From contig DATAHR010000030.1 in the NCBI GenBank assembly GCA_036263035.1, forward strand, positions 1 through 24,038: a stretch of DNA of 24,038 nt. Reading direction: 5' to 3'. The stretch comes from JAICYJ01 sp036263035 (lineage in GTDB: Bacteria > Actinomycetota > Thermoleophilia > Gaiellales > JAICJC01). Position 1 is the stretch's first letter; each line of letters starts with the position of its first letter. The translations under genes were made by a program, and so were the position numbers. Shown here one piece after another: positions 10,549 to 17,545 of this stretch. The notes under the pieces are model-generated. The model did not search any database. It was not told where the DNA came from and saw only the letters and a program-made list of their open reading frames with translations.

Positions 10549-11390
10549 AGCAATGTGAAGCGACGTGCCCTCCCCGAGACGATCAGCTTCGCGGCCAGCA
10601 GCACCCCCGCGCTGACGACGATCAGCACGGCGGCCGTGGCCAGCCCGGCGTCCAGGTTCTCGGACAGGCCGGCGTAGATCTGGATGGGAGCCGTCTCGGT
10701 CACGCCCTTCAGGCTCCCGGCGAAGATGATGGTTGCCCCGAACTCACCGACCGCCCGCGCCCAGCCCAGCGCCGCCGCGGCCCCCAGCCCTCCGCGGGCG
10801 AGCGGCAGCGCGACGCGCCAGAACGTCCTGCCCGCGCCGGCGCCCAGCGTGCGCGAAGCGTCGAGCAGCGTGCCGTCGACCGCCTCGAACGCCGACACGG
10901 CCTGACGGACGTACAGCGGTGAGGCGACGAACGTCATCGCCATCACCACCGCAACCTTCGTGAACGGCAGCTCGAGCCCGAGGAACGAGAGCTCCTCGCC
11001 CAGCAGCCCGCGGCGGCCAAAGGCCATCAGCAGGCCGATGCCCGCCACAGCCGGCGGCAGGACCAGCGGCAGCTCGAACGCGGTCAGCAGCACCGAGCGA
11101 CCGCGGAAGCGGCGGGTGGCGAGCAGGTGGGCGACCGGCGTCCCGACCAGGATCATCGCCGCCAGCGATATCAGGCTGGTCTGCAGCGACAGCAGCAGCG
11201 CCTGGCGGGTGTCGTCGGAGCGCAGCCCGGCCAGCAGGTCGCCGCGCAGGAAGATCGCGAGCAGGGGGATGACGAGAAAGGCCAGGCCGAGCCCGGCGGC
11301 GGCAACGCCTAGGAGCTCGAAGGCGCCGGGCCGAACCCGTCGCCGGTCAGCACCTGCTGGCCGGCGTCGCTCAGCACCAGGTCTATCCAT
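10545..11390 (-). CDS. modB: Molybdate ABC transporter permease
   Basis: This is the membrane subunit of the molybdate importer. Several hydrophobic segments are clear, starting with ELLGVAAAGLGLAFLVIPLL. The coupling loop with the EAA-type motif DASRTLGAGAGRTFWRVALPLA is present, followed by WARAVGEFGATIIFAG, a ModB hallmark. I chose ATG at 11390 (281 residues). GGGAGG lies 10 nt upstream, and the next in-frame candidates fall within the first membrane helix. This start makes the gene overlap modA by 82 bp, which is long. The first 22 residues would be Arg-rich and cytoplasmic. The frame is open much further upstream, but that is a shadow of modA. Confidence 0.88.
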   Translation of the reverse strand: MDRPGAERRRPAGADRRRVRPGAFELLGVAAAGLGLAFLVIPLLAIFLRGDLLAGLRSDDTRQALLLSLQTSLISLAAMILVGTPVAHLLATRRFRGRSVLLTAFELPLVLPPAVAGIGLLMAFGRRGLLGEELSFLGLELPFTKVAVVMAMTFVASPLYVRQAVSAFEAVDGTLLDASRTLGAGAGRTFWRVALPLARGGLGAAAALGWARAVGEFGATIIFAGSLKGVTETAPIQIYAGLSENLDAGLATAAVLIVVSAGVLLAAKLIVSGRARRFTLL

Positions 11391-12100
11391 TGCTGCGCCG
11401 CCTCCCGGTTCTTGGAGTCCGTGACGATGCCGATCGGATAGGTGGCGGTCGCCTGCGCCTCGGCGGGCAGCTCGATCGACTTCAGCTTGTCCCCCGCGGT
11501 CGTTGCATCGCTCGTGTAGATGAACCCGGCATCGCCCTCGCCCAGCTCCAGCTTGCTGACGATGTCGGTGGTCTTCTGCTCCTGGCTGACGATGTTGAGA
11601 TCCGCGGGGTCGATGCCGAGGTTGCCGAGCACCTGCAGCGTGTACGACCCGACCGGCACCGCCGGGTCGCCCACGATCAGCTTGGCGTTGCCGATGGTGT
11701 GAACGGAGGTGATGTGCGCCGGGTTGTCGGGCGGGACGGCGAGCACCAGGGTGTTGGTGGCGAAATCCTTCGTCGGCCCGAGCAGCTTCTCGCCCTGCAA
11801 CTGCTCGGGGTACTTCGTGCTGGCAGCGGCGAAGACGTCTGCGGGGTCGCCCTGCTCGATCTGCGCGGCCAGCTGGTCGGAGCCGAGAAACTCGAACCGC
11901 ACCTTCCATCCCGGGTGCTGCTGCTGGAACGTCGTGGCCAGCTTGGTGAATGCATCGGTCAGCGACGAGGCCGCAAAGACGGTCAGCGTCCCGCCTCCGG
12001 CGCCGGAGGAGCCGCTTCCGCTCGAGGACGACGAGCCGCCGCAGCCGGCGGCGACGGCGATCGCCGCGAGCGTGACTGCGAGCAGCGACCTGCGCGTCAT
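11309..12100 (-). CDS. modA: Molybdate-binding lipoprotein of the ABC transporter
   Basis: It captures molybdate outside the membrane for ModBC. The protein has 263 residues. Residues 1-19 are a lipoprotein signal peptide with lipobox AAGC (Cys20). A Ser/Gly-rich tether covers about 21-37. The mature domain opens with LTVFAASSLTDAFTKL, where the Ser residues bind oxyanion. It contains GDPADVFAAAS, VPVGSYTLQVL and the late TYPIGIVTDSKN, all standard ModA blocks. The ATG at 12100 overlaps the stop of the upstream regulator gene (ATGA). The gene ends in TAG at 11309, within the proposed start of modB. Confidence 0.95.
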   Translation of the reverse strand: MTRRSLLAVTLAAIAVAAGCGGSSSSSGSGSSGAGGGTLTVFAASSLTDAFTKLATTFQQQHPGWKVRFEFLGSDQLAAQIEQGDPADVFAAASTKYPEQLQGEKLLGPTKDFATNTLVLAVPPDNPAHITSVHTIGNAKLIVGDPAVPVGSYTLQVLGNLGIDPADLNIVSQEQKTTDIVSKLELGEGDAGFIYTSDATTAGDKLKSIELPAEAQATATYPIGIVTDSKNREAAQQWIDLVLSDAGQQVLTGDGFGPAPSSS

Positions 12101-12480
12101 GCGCGCGCCACCATCACGGACGTCGCCTTGACCGTGGCCACCGCCTTGACGCCGGGGCGAAGGCCGAGCTCCTCCACGGCGTCGCGCGTGATCACCGAGA
12201 CGACGTGGTGCGGCCCCGCCTCGATCTCCACCTGCGCCACGACACCCGTCACCTCGACGCTGGTGACGACGCCTTCGAACCGGTTGCGCGCCGAGAAGGA
12301 GGCGTCGACGTGCGCGGGCACATGCCCGCCCAGGCGGGTCACCTCGTCCTGATCGACGACTCGGCGGTTGGCCGAGTCACGGTGCATGGTGATGCGTCCG
12401 CTGCGCTCCCACCGGCGGAGCGTGTCCACGCTGACGCCAAGCGCTCGCGCCGCATCGCCGACCGGTAGCATCACTCCCAT
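12097..12480 (-). CDS. HTH (MerR/BldC-like) plus Mop-domain regulator of the molybdate operon
   Basis: The 127-residue protein has two parts. Residues about 5-25 form a MerR/excisionase-type helix-turn-helix (VGDAARALGVSVDTLRRWERSGRI). Residues about 62-127 form a single Mop/TOBE domain that binds molybdate or molybdopterin: SARNRFEGVV through ITRDAVEELGLRPGVKA to KATSVMV. Such one-Mop HTH proteins precede modABC in other actinobacteria and are taken to sense molybdate; I infer the same role here. The ATG at 12480 is preceded by a well-spaced promoter and no ribosome site, which suggests a leaderless start. An ATG at 12471 is an alternative. It overlaps modA by 4 bp and heads the operon. Confidence 0.88.
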   Translation of the reverse strand: MGVMLPVGDAARALGVSVDTLRRWERSGRITMHRDSANRRVVDQDEVTRLGGHVPAHVDASFSARNRFEGVVTSVEVTGVVAQVEIEAGPHHVVSVITRDAVEELGLRPGVKAVATVKATSVMVARA

Positions 12481-12487
12481 CCGGCCG

Positions 12488-12516
12488 ACGCTAGCACCTA
12501 TGCAACGCCTATGCAA
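12488..12516 (-). promoter_or_regulatory. Promoter of the molybdate operon with 17-bp spacer
   Basis: On the minus strand, TTGCAT (12516-12511) is separated by exactly 17 bp from TAGCGT (12493-12488). The -10 is preceded by TGC, making an extended -10 TGCTAGCGT. It lies 7 nt before the ATG of the HTH-Mop regulator. The -35 overlaps the first codons of the divergent ligase gene. Confidence 0.6.
12497..12516 (+). repeat. Direct repeat CCTATGCAA x2, 11 bp apart, candidate operator
   Basis: CCTATGCAA occurs at 12497-12505 and 12508-12516, one helical turn apart, in the 30-bp gap between the regulator and ligase genes. The copies cover the -35 and the spacer of the molybdate-operon promoter, and the second contains the ligase start codon. 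Head-to-tail sites on one DNA face would suit a BldC/MerR-like HTH. Binding is inference. Confidence 0.5.
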
Positions 12517-14439
12517 AACGTGATCTGGTCGCCCTCGCCCGAGGTGACAGCCCGCGCCCGCGTGACCGCGTTCATGCAGGAGCAGGGGATCGAGGACTGG
12601 CGCGAGCTGCACCGCCGGGCGCAGGACGACATCGGATGGTTCTGGGACGCGGTGGTCACGCACCTGCGTCTCGAGTTCTCCACACCCTACGAGCAGGCCT
12701 ACGACGACAGCGCCGGGCCGATGTGGACGACCTGGTTCACCGGGGGGCGCGTCAACCTCACGCACAACTGCGTCGACCGCCACGCGCGCGACACGCCGCA
12801 GCGCCTGGCCGCCATCTGGGAGAGCGAGGACGGCAGCGTCCGCACCGTCACCTATGCAGAGCTCGAGGCCGAGGTGAACCGCATCGCCAACGCGCTGCGG
12901 TCGCTGGGCGTCGGCGAGGGGCAGGCCGTCGGCCTCTTCCTGCCGATGTCGATCGAGGTGGTCGCCGGCTTCTACGCCATCTGCAAGATCGGCGCGATCG
13001 TCGTGCCCATCTTCTCGGGGTTCGGTGCACCCGCGGTGGCGGCCCGCCTGGCGGACGCCGGCGCGGTCGCGGTGCTGACGGCGGACGCCGTGCCACGGCG
13101 CGGCCGGCCGGTGTCCATGAAGCAGACGGTCGACGACGCGCTGATCGAGGTGCCCTCGGTGCAGCACGTGATCGTCTGGGACAGGCTCGGCAGCAACCCG
13201 CCGATGACGCCGGGACGGGATCATCGCTGGGAGGAGCTGGTGGCCGGGCAGCCGGCGGAGCTCCCGGCGCCACCGCTCGACCCGGAGACGCCGATGATGG
13301 TGATCTACACGTCGGGCACCACGGGCCGGCCGAAGGGGGCCGTGCATGTGCACGGCGGGTTCCTCGTCAAGATCGCGGAGGAGTGCGCGTTCCAGACGGA
13401 TGTCGGGCCCGACGACCGGTTCATGTGGGTGACCGACATGGGCTGGATCATGGGGCCGAAGGAGGTGGTAGGCACCGGGGCGCTCGGCGGCACGCTGGTG
13501 CTCTCCGAGGGCGCGCCCGACTACCCGGGCCCAGGCAGGCTGTGGGAGCTGGTCGAGCGGCACCGGATCACCGTGCTGGGCGTATCCCCCACCCTGATCC
13601 GCGCGCTCCGCGGCCACGGCGACGAGCCGGTGCTGGCACACGACCGCAGCTCGCTGCGGATCCTCGCCTCGACCGGCGAGCCCTGGAACCCCGACCCCTA
13701 CCGCTGGCTGTTCGAGGTGGGCGGGGAGGGCCGCTGCCCGATCATCAATCTCTCCGGCGGCACGGAGGTGGGCGCCTGCTTCCTCTCCCCGATGCCGGTG
13801 ATGCCGCTCAAGGAGTGCACGCTCGGGATGCCGTCCCTGGGCATGGCGATGGACATCCTCGACGCCGACGGCAACCCCGTGCCGCCGGGCGAGGTCGGCG
13901 AGCTTGTCTGCCGCAAGCCGTGGCCCTCGATGACCCGCGGCGTCTGGGGCGATCCACAGCGGTTCCTGGACGCGTACTGGTCTCGATGGCCGAACATCTG
14001 GGTGCACGGAGACTGGGCGTCCGTCGACGAGGACGGCTTCTGGTACCTGCACGGCCGCTCCGACGACACCCTCAACATCGCGGGCAAGCGCATCGGCCCT
14101 GCCGAGTTCGAGTCGGCGGCCGTCCACGTCGCCGAGGTGGCCGAGGCATGTGCGGTCGGGGTGCCGGATGAGGTCAAGGGCGAGGTGGTGTGGCTGTTCT
14201 GCGTCCCCCGGCCCGGAGCGGACGCCGACAACGGGCTCCGCGAGGCCGTGCGCGCCGAGGTCGTGCGCGAGCTGGGGAAGGCGTTTGCGCCGGCCGAGAT
14301 CCGCTTCGTGCCGGCGCTCCCGAAGACGCGGACAGCGAAGATCGTGCGGCGGGCGGTTCGCGCGGCCGTCCTTGGCGAGGACCCGGGCGACCTGTCGTCG
14401 CTGGAGGATCCCTCCGTCCTCGAGCAGTTCAGGGCGTAG
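12511..14439 (+). CDS. Acyl-CoA synthetase of the acetyl-CoA synthetase family (substrate uncertain)
   Basis: It is a 642-residue AMP-forming ligase that activates a carboxylic acid as acyl-AMP and then acyl-CoA. It has the N-terminal domain of acetyl-CoA synthetases (GPMWTTWFTGGRVNLTHNC). The core includes YTSGTTGRPKGAVH for ATP binding, GEPWNPDPY, the adenine motif and GRSDDTLNIAGKRIGP at the hinge. The C-terminal PKTRTAKIVRR holds the catalytic lysine that acetylation controls in Acs. The segment that reads TWWQTETG in true Acs is NLSGGTEVG here. The Trp that shortens the pocket for acetate is therefore missing, and a larger acyl group is likely. The ATG at 12511 has no ribosome site and lies only 30 bp from the divergent regulator gene. 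Confidence 0.85.
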   Translation: MQNVIWSPSPEVTARARVTAFMQEQGIEDWRELHRRAQDDIGWFWDAVVTHLRLEFSTPYEQAYDDSAGPMWTTWFTGGRVNLTHNCVDRHARDTPQRLAAIWESEDGSVRTVTYAELEAEVNRIANALRSLGVGEGQAVGLFLPMSIEVVAGFYAICKIGAIVVPIFSGFGAPAVAARLADAGAVAVLTADAVPRRGRPVSMKQTVDDALIEVPSVQHVIVWDRLGSNPPMTPGRDHRWEELVAGQPAELPAPPLDPETPMMVIYTSGTTGRPKGAVHVHGGFLVKIAEECAFQTDVGPDDRFMWVTDMGWIMGPKEVVGTGALGGTLVLSEGAPDYPGPGRLWELVERHRITVLGVSPTLIRALRGHGDEPVLAHDRSSLRILASTGEPWNPDPYRWLFEVGGEGRCPIINLSGGTEVGACFLSPMPVMPLKECTLGMPSLGMAMDILDADGNPVPPGEVGELVCRKPWPSMTRGVWGDPQRFLDAYWSRWPNIWVHGDWASVDEDGFWYLHGRSDDTLNIAGKRIGPAEFESAAVHVAEVAEACAVGVPDEVKGEVVWLFCVPRPGADADNGLREAVRAEVVRELGKAFAPAEIRFVPALPKTRTAKIVRRAVRAAVLGEDPGDLSSLEDPSVLEQFRA

Positions 14440-14458
14440 CCCGCGACCGGCGGAGCCG

Positions 14459-14467
14459 TGCTAGCGT
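14459..14467 (+). promoter_or_regulatory. Candidate extended -10 promoter of fabI
   Basis: TGCTAGCGT is identical to the extended -10 of the molybdate operon; both are flanked as GTGCTAGCGTC. It lies in the 56-bp gap after the ligase gene and 28 nt before the fabI GTG. This suggests fabI has its own promoter. No -35 is evident. Confidence 0.5.
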
Positions 14468-14495
14468 CTGCGCGGTTTCGAACCGAAAGGGCGAT

Positions 14496-15275
14496 GTGAC
14501 GCAGGGACTTCTCGAGGGAAAGGTCGCACTCGTTGCCGGCGTGGCCAACAAGCGCTCGATCGCCTGGGCGATCGCCCAGGCGCTCCACGATGCCGGCGCA
14601 ACGCTTGCGTTCACCTACCAGGGCGAGCGGCTCGAGGACTCCGTCCGCAAGCTGGCCTCGAGCGTCGGCTCCGACGTCGTCATCCCCTGCGACGTCTCCG
14701 ACGACGCCAGCATCGACGCGGCGTTCGGCAGGCTCGGCGAGGAGCTGGGCGGCATCGACGCGATGGTGCACTCGATCGCCTTCGCCCCGGCCGAGACGTT
14801 CGAGGGACGCTTCACCGACACGTCCCGCGCTGCGTTCCACACGGCGCTCGACGTGTCGTCGTACTCGATGGTCGCAATGGCCCGGGCCGCCGAGCCGCTG
14901 ATGGCGGCCAGGGGTGGTGGCGCGATGGTCACCCTCACCTACATGGCCAGCGAGCGGGCATTCCCGAAGTACAACGTGATGGCGGTCGCCAAGGCGGCGC
15001 TCGAGTGCTCGGTGCGCTACCTGGCGTACGAGCTTGGCCCCGCGAAGATCCGCGTCAACGCGATCTCGGCCGGGCCGGTGCGCACGCTGGCTGCAAAGGG
15101 CATCCCGGGCTTCGACCAGATGGAGTCGGTGATCGAGCAGCGCTCGCCGCTGCAGCGCAACATCGAGGCGGCCGACGTCGGAAACGCCGCCCTCTATCTG
15201 TGCAGCCCGCTCGCGTCGATGGTCACCGGCACCACGCTGTACGTCGATTCCGGCTACCACGCGATGGGGATGTAG
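14496..15275 (+). CDS. fabI: Enoyl-[acyl-carrier-protein] reductase (NADH)
   Basis: It catalyses the last reduction of each cycle of type II fatty-acid synthesis and is the target of triclosan- and isoniazid-type inhibitors. The protein has 259 residues. The N-terminal cofactor motif GVANKRSIAWAIA is at 15-27. DVSDDASI is at 66-73 and HSIAFAP at 92-98. The active-site residues are Tyr149 (in TYMASERAFP) and the Tyr159-x6-Lys166 pair (YNVMAVAK). The ending SGYHAMGM is typical. I chose GTG at 14496, preceded by AAAGGG. An ATG two bases earlier is in another frame and stops at once. It is followed 3 bp later by the MBL hydrolase gene. Confidence 0.95.
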   Translation: MTQGLLEGKVALVAGVANKRSIAWAIAQALHDAGATLAFTYQGERLEDSVRKLASSVGSDVVIPCDVSDDASIDAAFGRLGEELGGIDAMVHSIAFAPAETFEGRFTDTSRAAFHTALDVSSYSMVAMARAAEPLMAARGGGAMVTLTYMASERAFPKYNVMAVAKAALECSVRYLAYELGPAKIRVNAISAGPVRTLAAKGIPGFDQMESVIEQRSPLQRNIEAADVGNAALYLCSPLASMVTGTTLYVDSGYHAMGM

Positions 15276-15278
15276 CGC

Positions 15279-16037
15279 GTGCTCGCCTGGACGGTGCTCG
15301 GTGGCAGCCCGGCGTGGCCGAACCCGGGGCAGGCCGCAAGCGGCTACCTGCTCGAGTCGGACGACTGCCACGTGCTCGTCGACTGCGGCTCGGGGATCGC
15401 CCAGGAGCTGCGCGCAGTGGACCCGCGACCGCTGACGGACATCCTGATCACGCACTTCCACGCCGACCACTGGTTCGATCTCGTGCCGCTGCACTACGCC
15501 TTCCGCTACGGCAGCTGGAAGGACCGGCCGAAGCCGCGGCTGCACCTGCCACCCGGCGGCCGCGGCGTGCTCGACACGGTCGCGTCGGTCTGGGACGGCT
15601 CGGTCGAGACGTTCGAGGCGGCATTCACGATCACCGAGTACGACCCGCACGAGGATCTCCGCTTCGGCGACCTGCACCTGACGTTCGCGCCGTGCCTGCA
15701 CTACACCACGTGCTACTCGGTGAAGGTGGTCGCGCCCGGCGGGGTGATCGTCTTCTCCGCCGACACCGCGCCCACCGAGCGGCTGGCGCGATTCGCCCAC
15801 GCCGCCGACCTGTTCATCTGCGAGGCGGCGCTCGGCGATGCATCCAACGACTCCAGCGAGCGGGGCCACATGGACGCGGCGGAGGCCGGCCGCGAGGCGA
15901 CGAAGGCGAGCGCGAAGCGGCTGCTGCTCACCCACATCCCGCACGAGGTCGGTTACGACTTCGTGCGCGAGCGGGCCGGCCGGGAGTACGGCGGCCCGAT
16001 CGACGTGGCCACGCCCGGGCTGCGCATCGAGCTCTGA
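15279..16037 (+). CDS. Metallo-beta-lactamase-fold hydrolase
   Basis: This is a predicted two-metal hydrolase of 252 residues. The metal motif HFHADH is at 59-64. The N-terminus TVLGGSPAWPNPGQAASGYLLE and the downstream FSADTAP and LLLTHIPHE segments place it near RNase Z-like and cyclic-nucleotide phosphodiesterase-like proteins, such as the mycobacterial Rv1339 group. That grouping is from memory, and the substrate is unknown. The start is GTG at 15279, 3 bp after the fabI stop, so the two are probably co-transcribed. It converges on the flavoprotein gene with a 15-bp gap. Confidence 0.82.
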   Translation: MLAWTVLGGSPAWPNPGQAASGYLLESDDCHVLVDCGSGIAQELRAVDPRPLTDILITHFHADHWFDLVPLHYAFRYGSWKDRPKPRLHLPPGGRGVLDTVASVWDGSVETFEAAFTITEYDPHEDLRFGDLHLTFAPCLHYTTCYSVKVVAPGGVIVFSADTAPTERLARFAHAADLFICEAALGDASNDSSERGHMDAAEAGREATKASAKRLLLTHIPHEVGYDFVRERAGREYGGPIDVATPGLRIEL

Positions 16038-16052
16038 CCGCCGCGCGGCCGC

Positions 16053-17456
16053 TCAGCTCGAGAGCGTCACTCGCGAGACGCCCAGCATGCCCTCGGCCGC
16101 CTTCTCGGCGGTGCGCTGCAGGCTCTCGGACATCGACGGGTTGACGGCAGCCGTCTCGGCCAGGGACTGCACGTTCAGTCGCGCGTGCACCGCGAGCGCC
16201 ACCGTCGTGATCACCTCGGAGGCCCGCAGCCCAACCATGGCCCCGCCGAGCACGGTGCCGTCGTCCGGGTCGGACAGGAGCTTGATCAGCCCGTCGGTCT
16301 CGTTCTCCATCACGGCCCGCGGGTTTGCGCGTATCAGGTGCTTCGTCACGCTCACGGGCGTGCCGTCGATCCGCGCCTGCCGCTCCGAGATGCCGGCCTT
16401 CGCGATCTCCGGCCGGGTGAAGACGCACCAGGCAACGCCGGTGTAGCTGACCGGGTCGCAGTGCACCCCGAGCGCATGCATGGCCGCAGTGCGCCCGTGC
16501 ATGGCGGCGGTGTTGGCCAGCATGATCTGGCCGGTGACATCGCCGCAGGCGTAGACGTTCTCGACGTTTGTGCGGCAGAACTCGTCGATGGGGAGCGTGC
16601 CGCGGTCGCCCAGCGTGACGCCGGCGTTCTCGAGCCCGAGCTGCGTGGTGTTCGGCCGCATGCCGATGCAGAGCAGGAGGTGCGAGCCCTCGAGCTCGCG
16701 GCCGTCCTCCAGCACGAGCCGCACGCAGTTGCTCTCCTCCGTGTCGACGGCGGCGGCGCGGCCGTTCTTGACGACGTCCATGCCGCGCTTGAGGAACACC
16801 TCCTCGAGCACCTCGGCCAGGTCGGCATCGTCGTTCGGCAGGATCTGGTCGCGCGCCGAGATCAGCGTCACACGGGAGCCGCAGCGGGAGAAGAAGTCGG
16901 CGAACTCACAGCCCGTCGGGCCGGCGCCGAGGACGAGCAGGTGCTCGGGAAGCGAACGCAGCTCGAACACCTGCCGCGTCGTCAGCACGCGGCGGCCGTC
17001 GGGATGGGTGAACTGGGGGACGAACGGCGAGGCGCCGGTGCAGACAAGCAGCGCATCCCACGGCACCTCGATGTCCTGATCCTCAACGTGGGCAACGAGC
17101 GTGTCGGCGGAGGTGACAACGCCGCGCCCGGGTAGCACGCGCACGTTCATCCCGTCCATGCGCTCGCGCACGCCGCGGCTCTGGTGCAGCGCGACCGCCC
17201 GGGCACGGGCCAGCGTGCGGCGCAGGTTGACCTCGGGGAAGCCGCGCGCGAAGTCGACGCCCTCGTCCTCCGCCTGCGAGATCTTGAGCATGGCGTCGGC
17301 TGTCGTCAGCAGAGTCTTCGACGGGATCGCGTCGGTCATCGTGCAGTTTCCGCCGAGCTGGTTGTCCTCGACCAGCGTCACCTCGGCTCCCAGGTGCGCG
17401 GCCGCTGCGGCGGCGGCATAGCCCGCCGGGCCGCCGCCGAGAATCGCGAGTCTCAT
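16053..17456 (-). CDS. LpdA/SthA-like FAD-dependent NAD(P)H oxidoreductase lacking the redox disulfide
   Basis: It is a 467-residue flavoprotein of the pyridine-nucleotide disulfide oxidoreductase fold. FAD binding is shown by ILGGGPAGYAAA (5-16) and YACGDVTG. NAD(P) binding is shown by LGAGPTGCEFADFF. The active-site segment reads GGNCTMTDAIPSK: Cys38 is present but the partner Cys is Ala43. The C-terminal catalytic His of lipoamide dehydrogenase (HP) is Asn in AVNPSMSES. It therefore cannot be a normal dihydrolipoamide dehydrogenase. Mycobacterial LpdA (a quinone reductase) and soluble transhydrogenase SthA share such losses, and either role is possible. The ATG at 17456 begins the FAD motif. 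TAGGAT, 7 nt upstream, suggests a leaderless mRNA. Confidence 0.87.
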   Translation of the reverse strand: MRLAILGGGPAGYAAAAAAAHLGAEVTLVEDNQLGGNCTMTDAIPSKTLLTTADAMLKISQAEDEGVDFARGFPEVNLRRTLARARAVALHQSRGVRERMDGMNVRVLPGRGVVTSADTLVAHVEDQDIEVPWDALLVCTGASPFVPQFTHPDGRRVLTTRQVFELRSLPEHLLVLGAGPTGCEFADFFSRCGSRVTLISARDQILPNDDADLAEVLEEVFLKRGMDVVKNGRAAAVDTEESNCVRLVLEDGRELEGSHLLLCIGMRPNTTQLGLENAGVTLGDRGTLPIDEFCRTNVENVYACGDVTGQIMLANTAAMHGRTAAMHALGVHCDPVSYTGVAWCVFTRPEIAKAGISERQARIDGTPVSVTKHLIRANPRAVMENETDGLIKLLSDPDDGTVLGGAMVGLRASEVITTVALAVHARLNVQSLAETAAVNPSMSESLQRTAEKAAEGMLGVSRVTLSS

Positions 17457-17463
17457 GCCGAAG

Positions 17464-17469
17464 ATCCTA
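17464..17469 (-). promoter_or_regulatory. Candidate -10 box of the LpdA-like gene, leaderless spacing
   Basis: On the minus strand this reads TAGGAT, 7 nt before the ATG at 17456. Repeat copy 1 lies just upstream at 17489-17508, where the polymerase -35 contact would fall. The AGGA inside it could instead act as a weak ribosome site. Confidence 0.4.
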
Positions 17470-17508
17470 GATGGTCGTGCCACGCGGAGTCGTGGAATCA
17501 ATCATCTA
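17468..17508. repeat. Repeat copy 1 (GTCGTGGAATCAATCATCT) inside an imperfect hairpin
   Basis: The 19-bp unit is at 17489-17507. It recurs identically at 18774-18792, and 18 bp of it (17491-17508) recur inverted at 18698-18715. Here the left side pairs partly with it: TAGATG (17468-17473) with CATCTA (17503-17508), and CCACG (17480-17484) with CGTGG (17491-17495). It sits between the LpdA-like gene and the PLP enzyme gene. A possible -10 for the latter, TAAGCT (17507-17512), begins at its edge. An operator controlling both genes is my inference. Confidence 0.6.
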
Positions 17509-17545
17509 AGCTCTGCGCATCAGCGCGACGACGACAGGGTTCGAC

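Noticed and set aside
10545..11909. A 454-residue permease read as one protein on the minus strand
   Set aside because: Only the last 280 or so residues resemble ModB. The rest is modA read in another frame.
12500..12523. Seven-codon frame (MQRLCKT) overlapping the ligase start, as a leader peptide
   Set aside because: It has no ribosome site, its start codon arises from the CCTATGCAA repeat, and its length is within chance.
12481..14127. Long minus-strand frame continuing upstream of the HTH-Mop regulator
   Set aside because: This part is antisense to the conserved acyl-CoA ligase. The regulator's homology begins at 12480 and a promoter lies directly before it.
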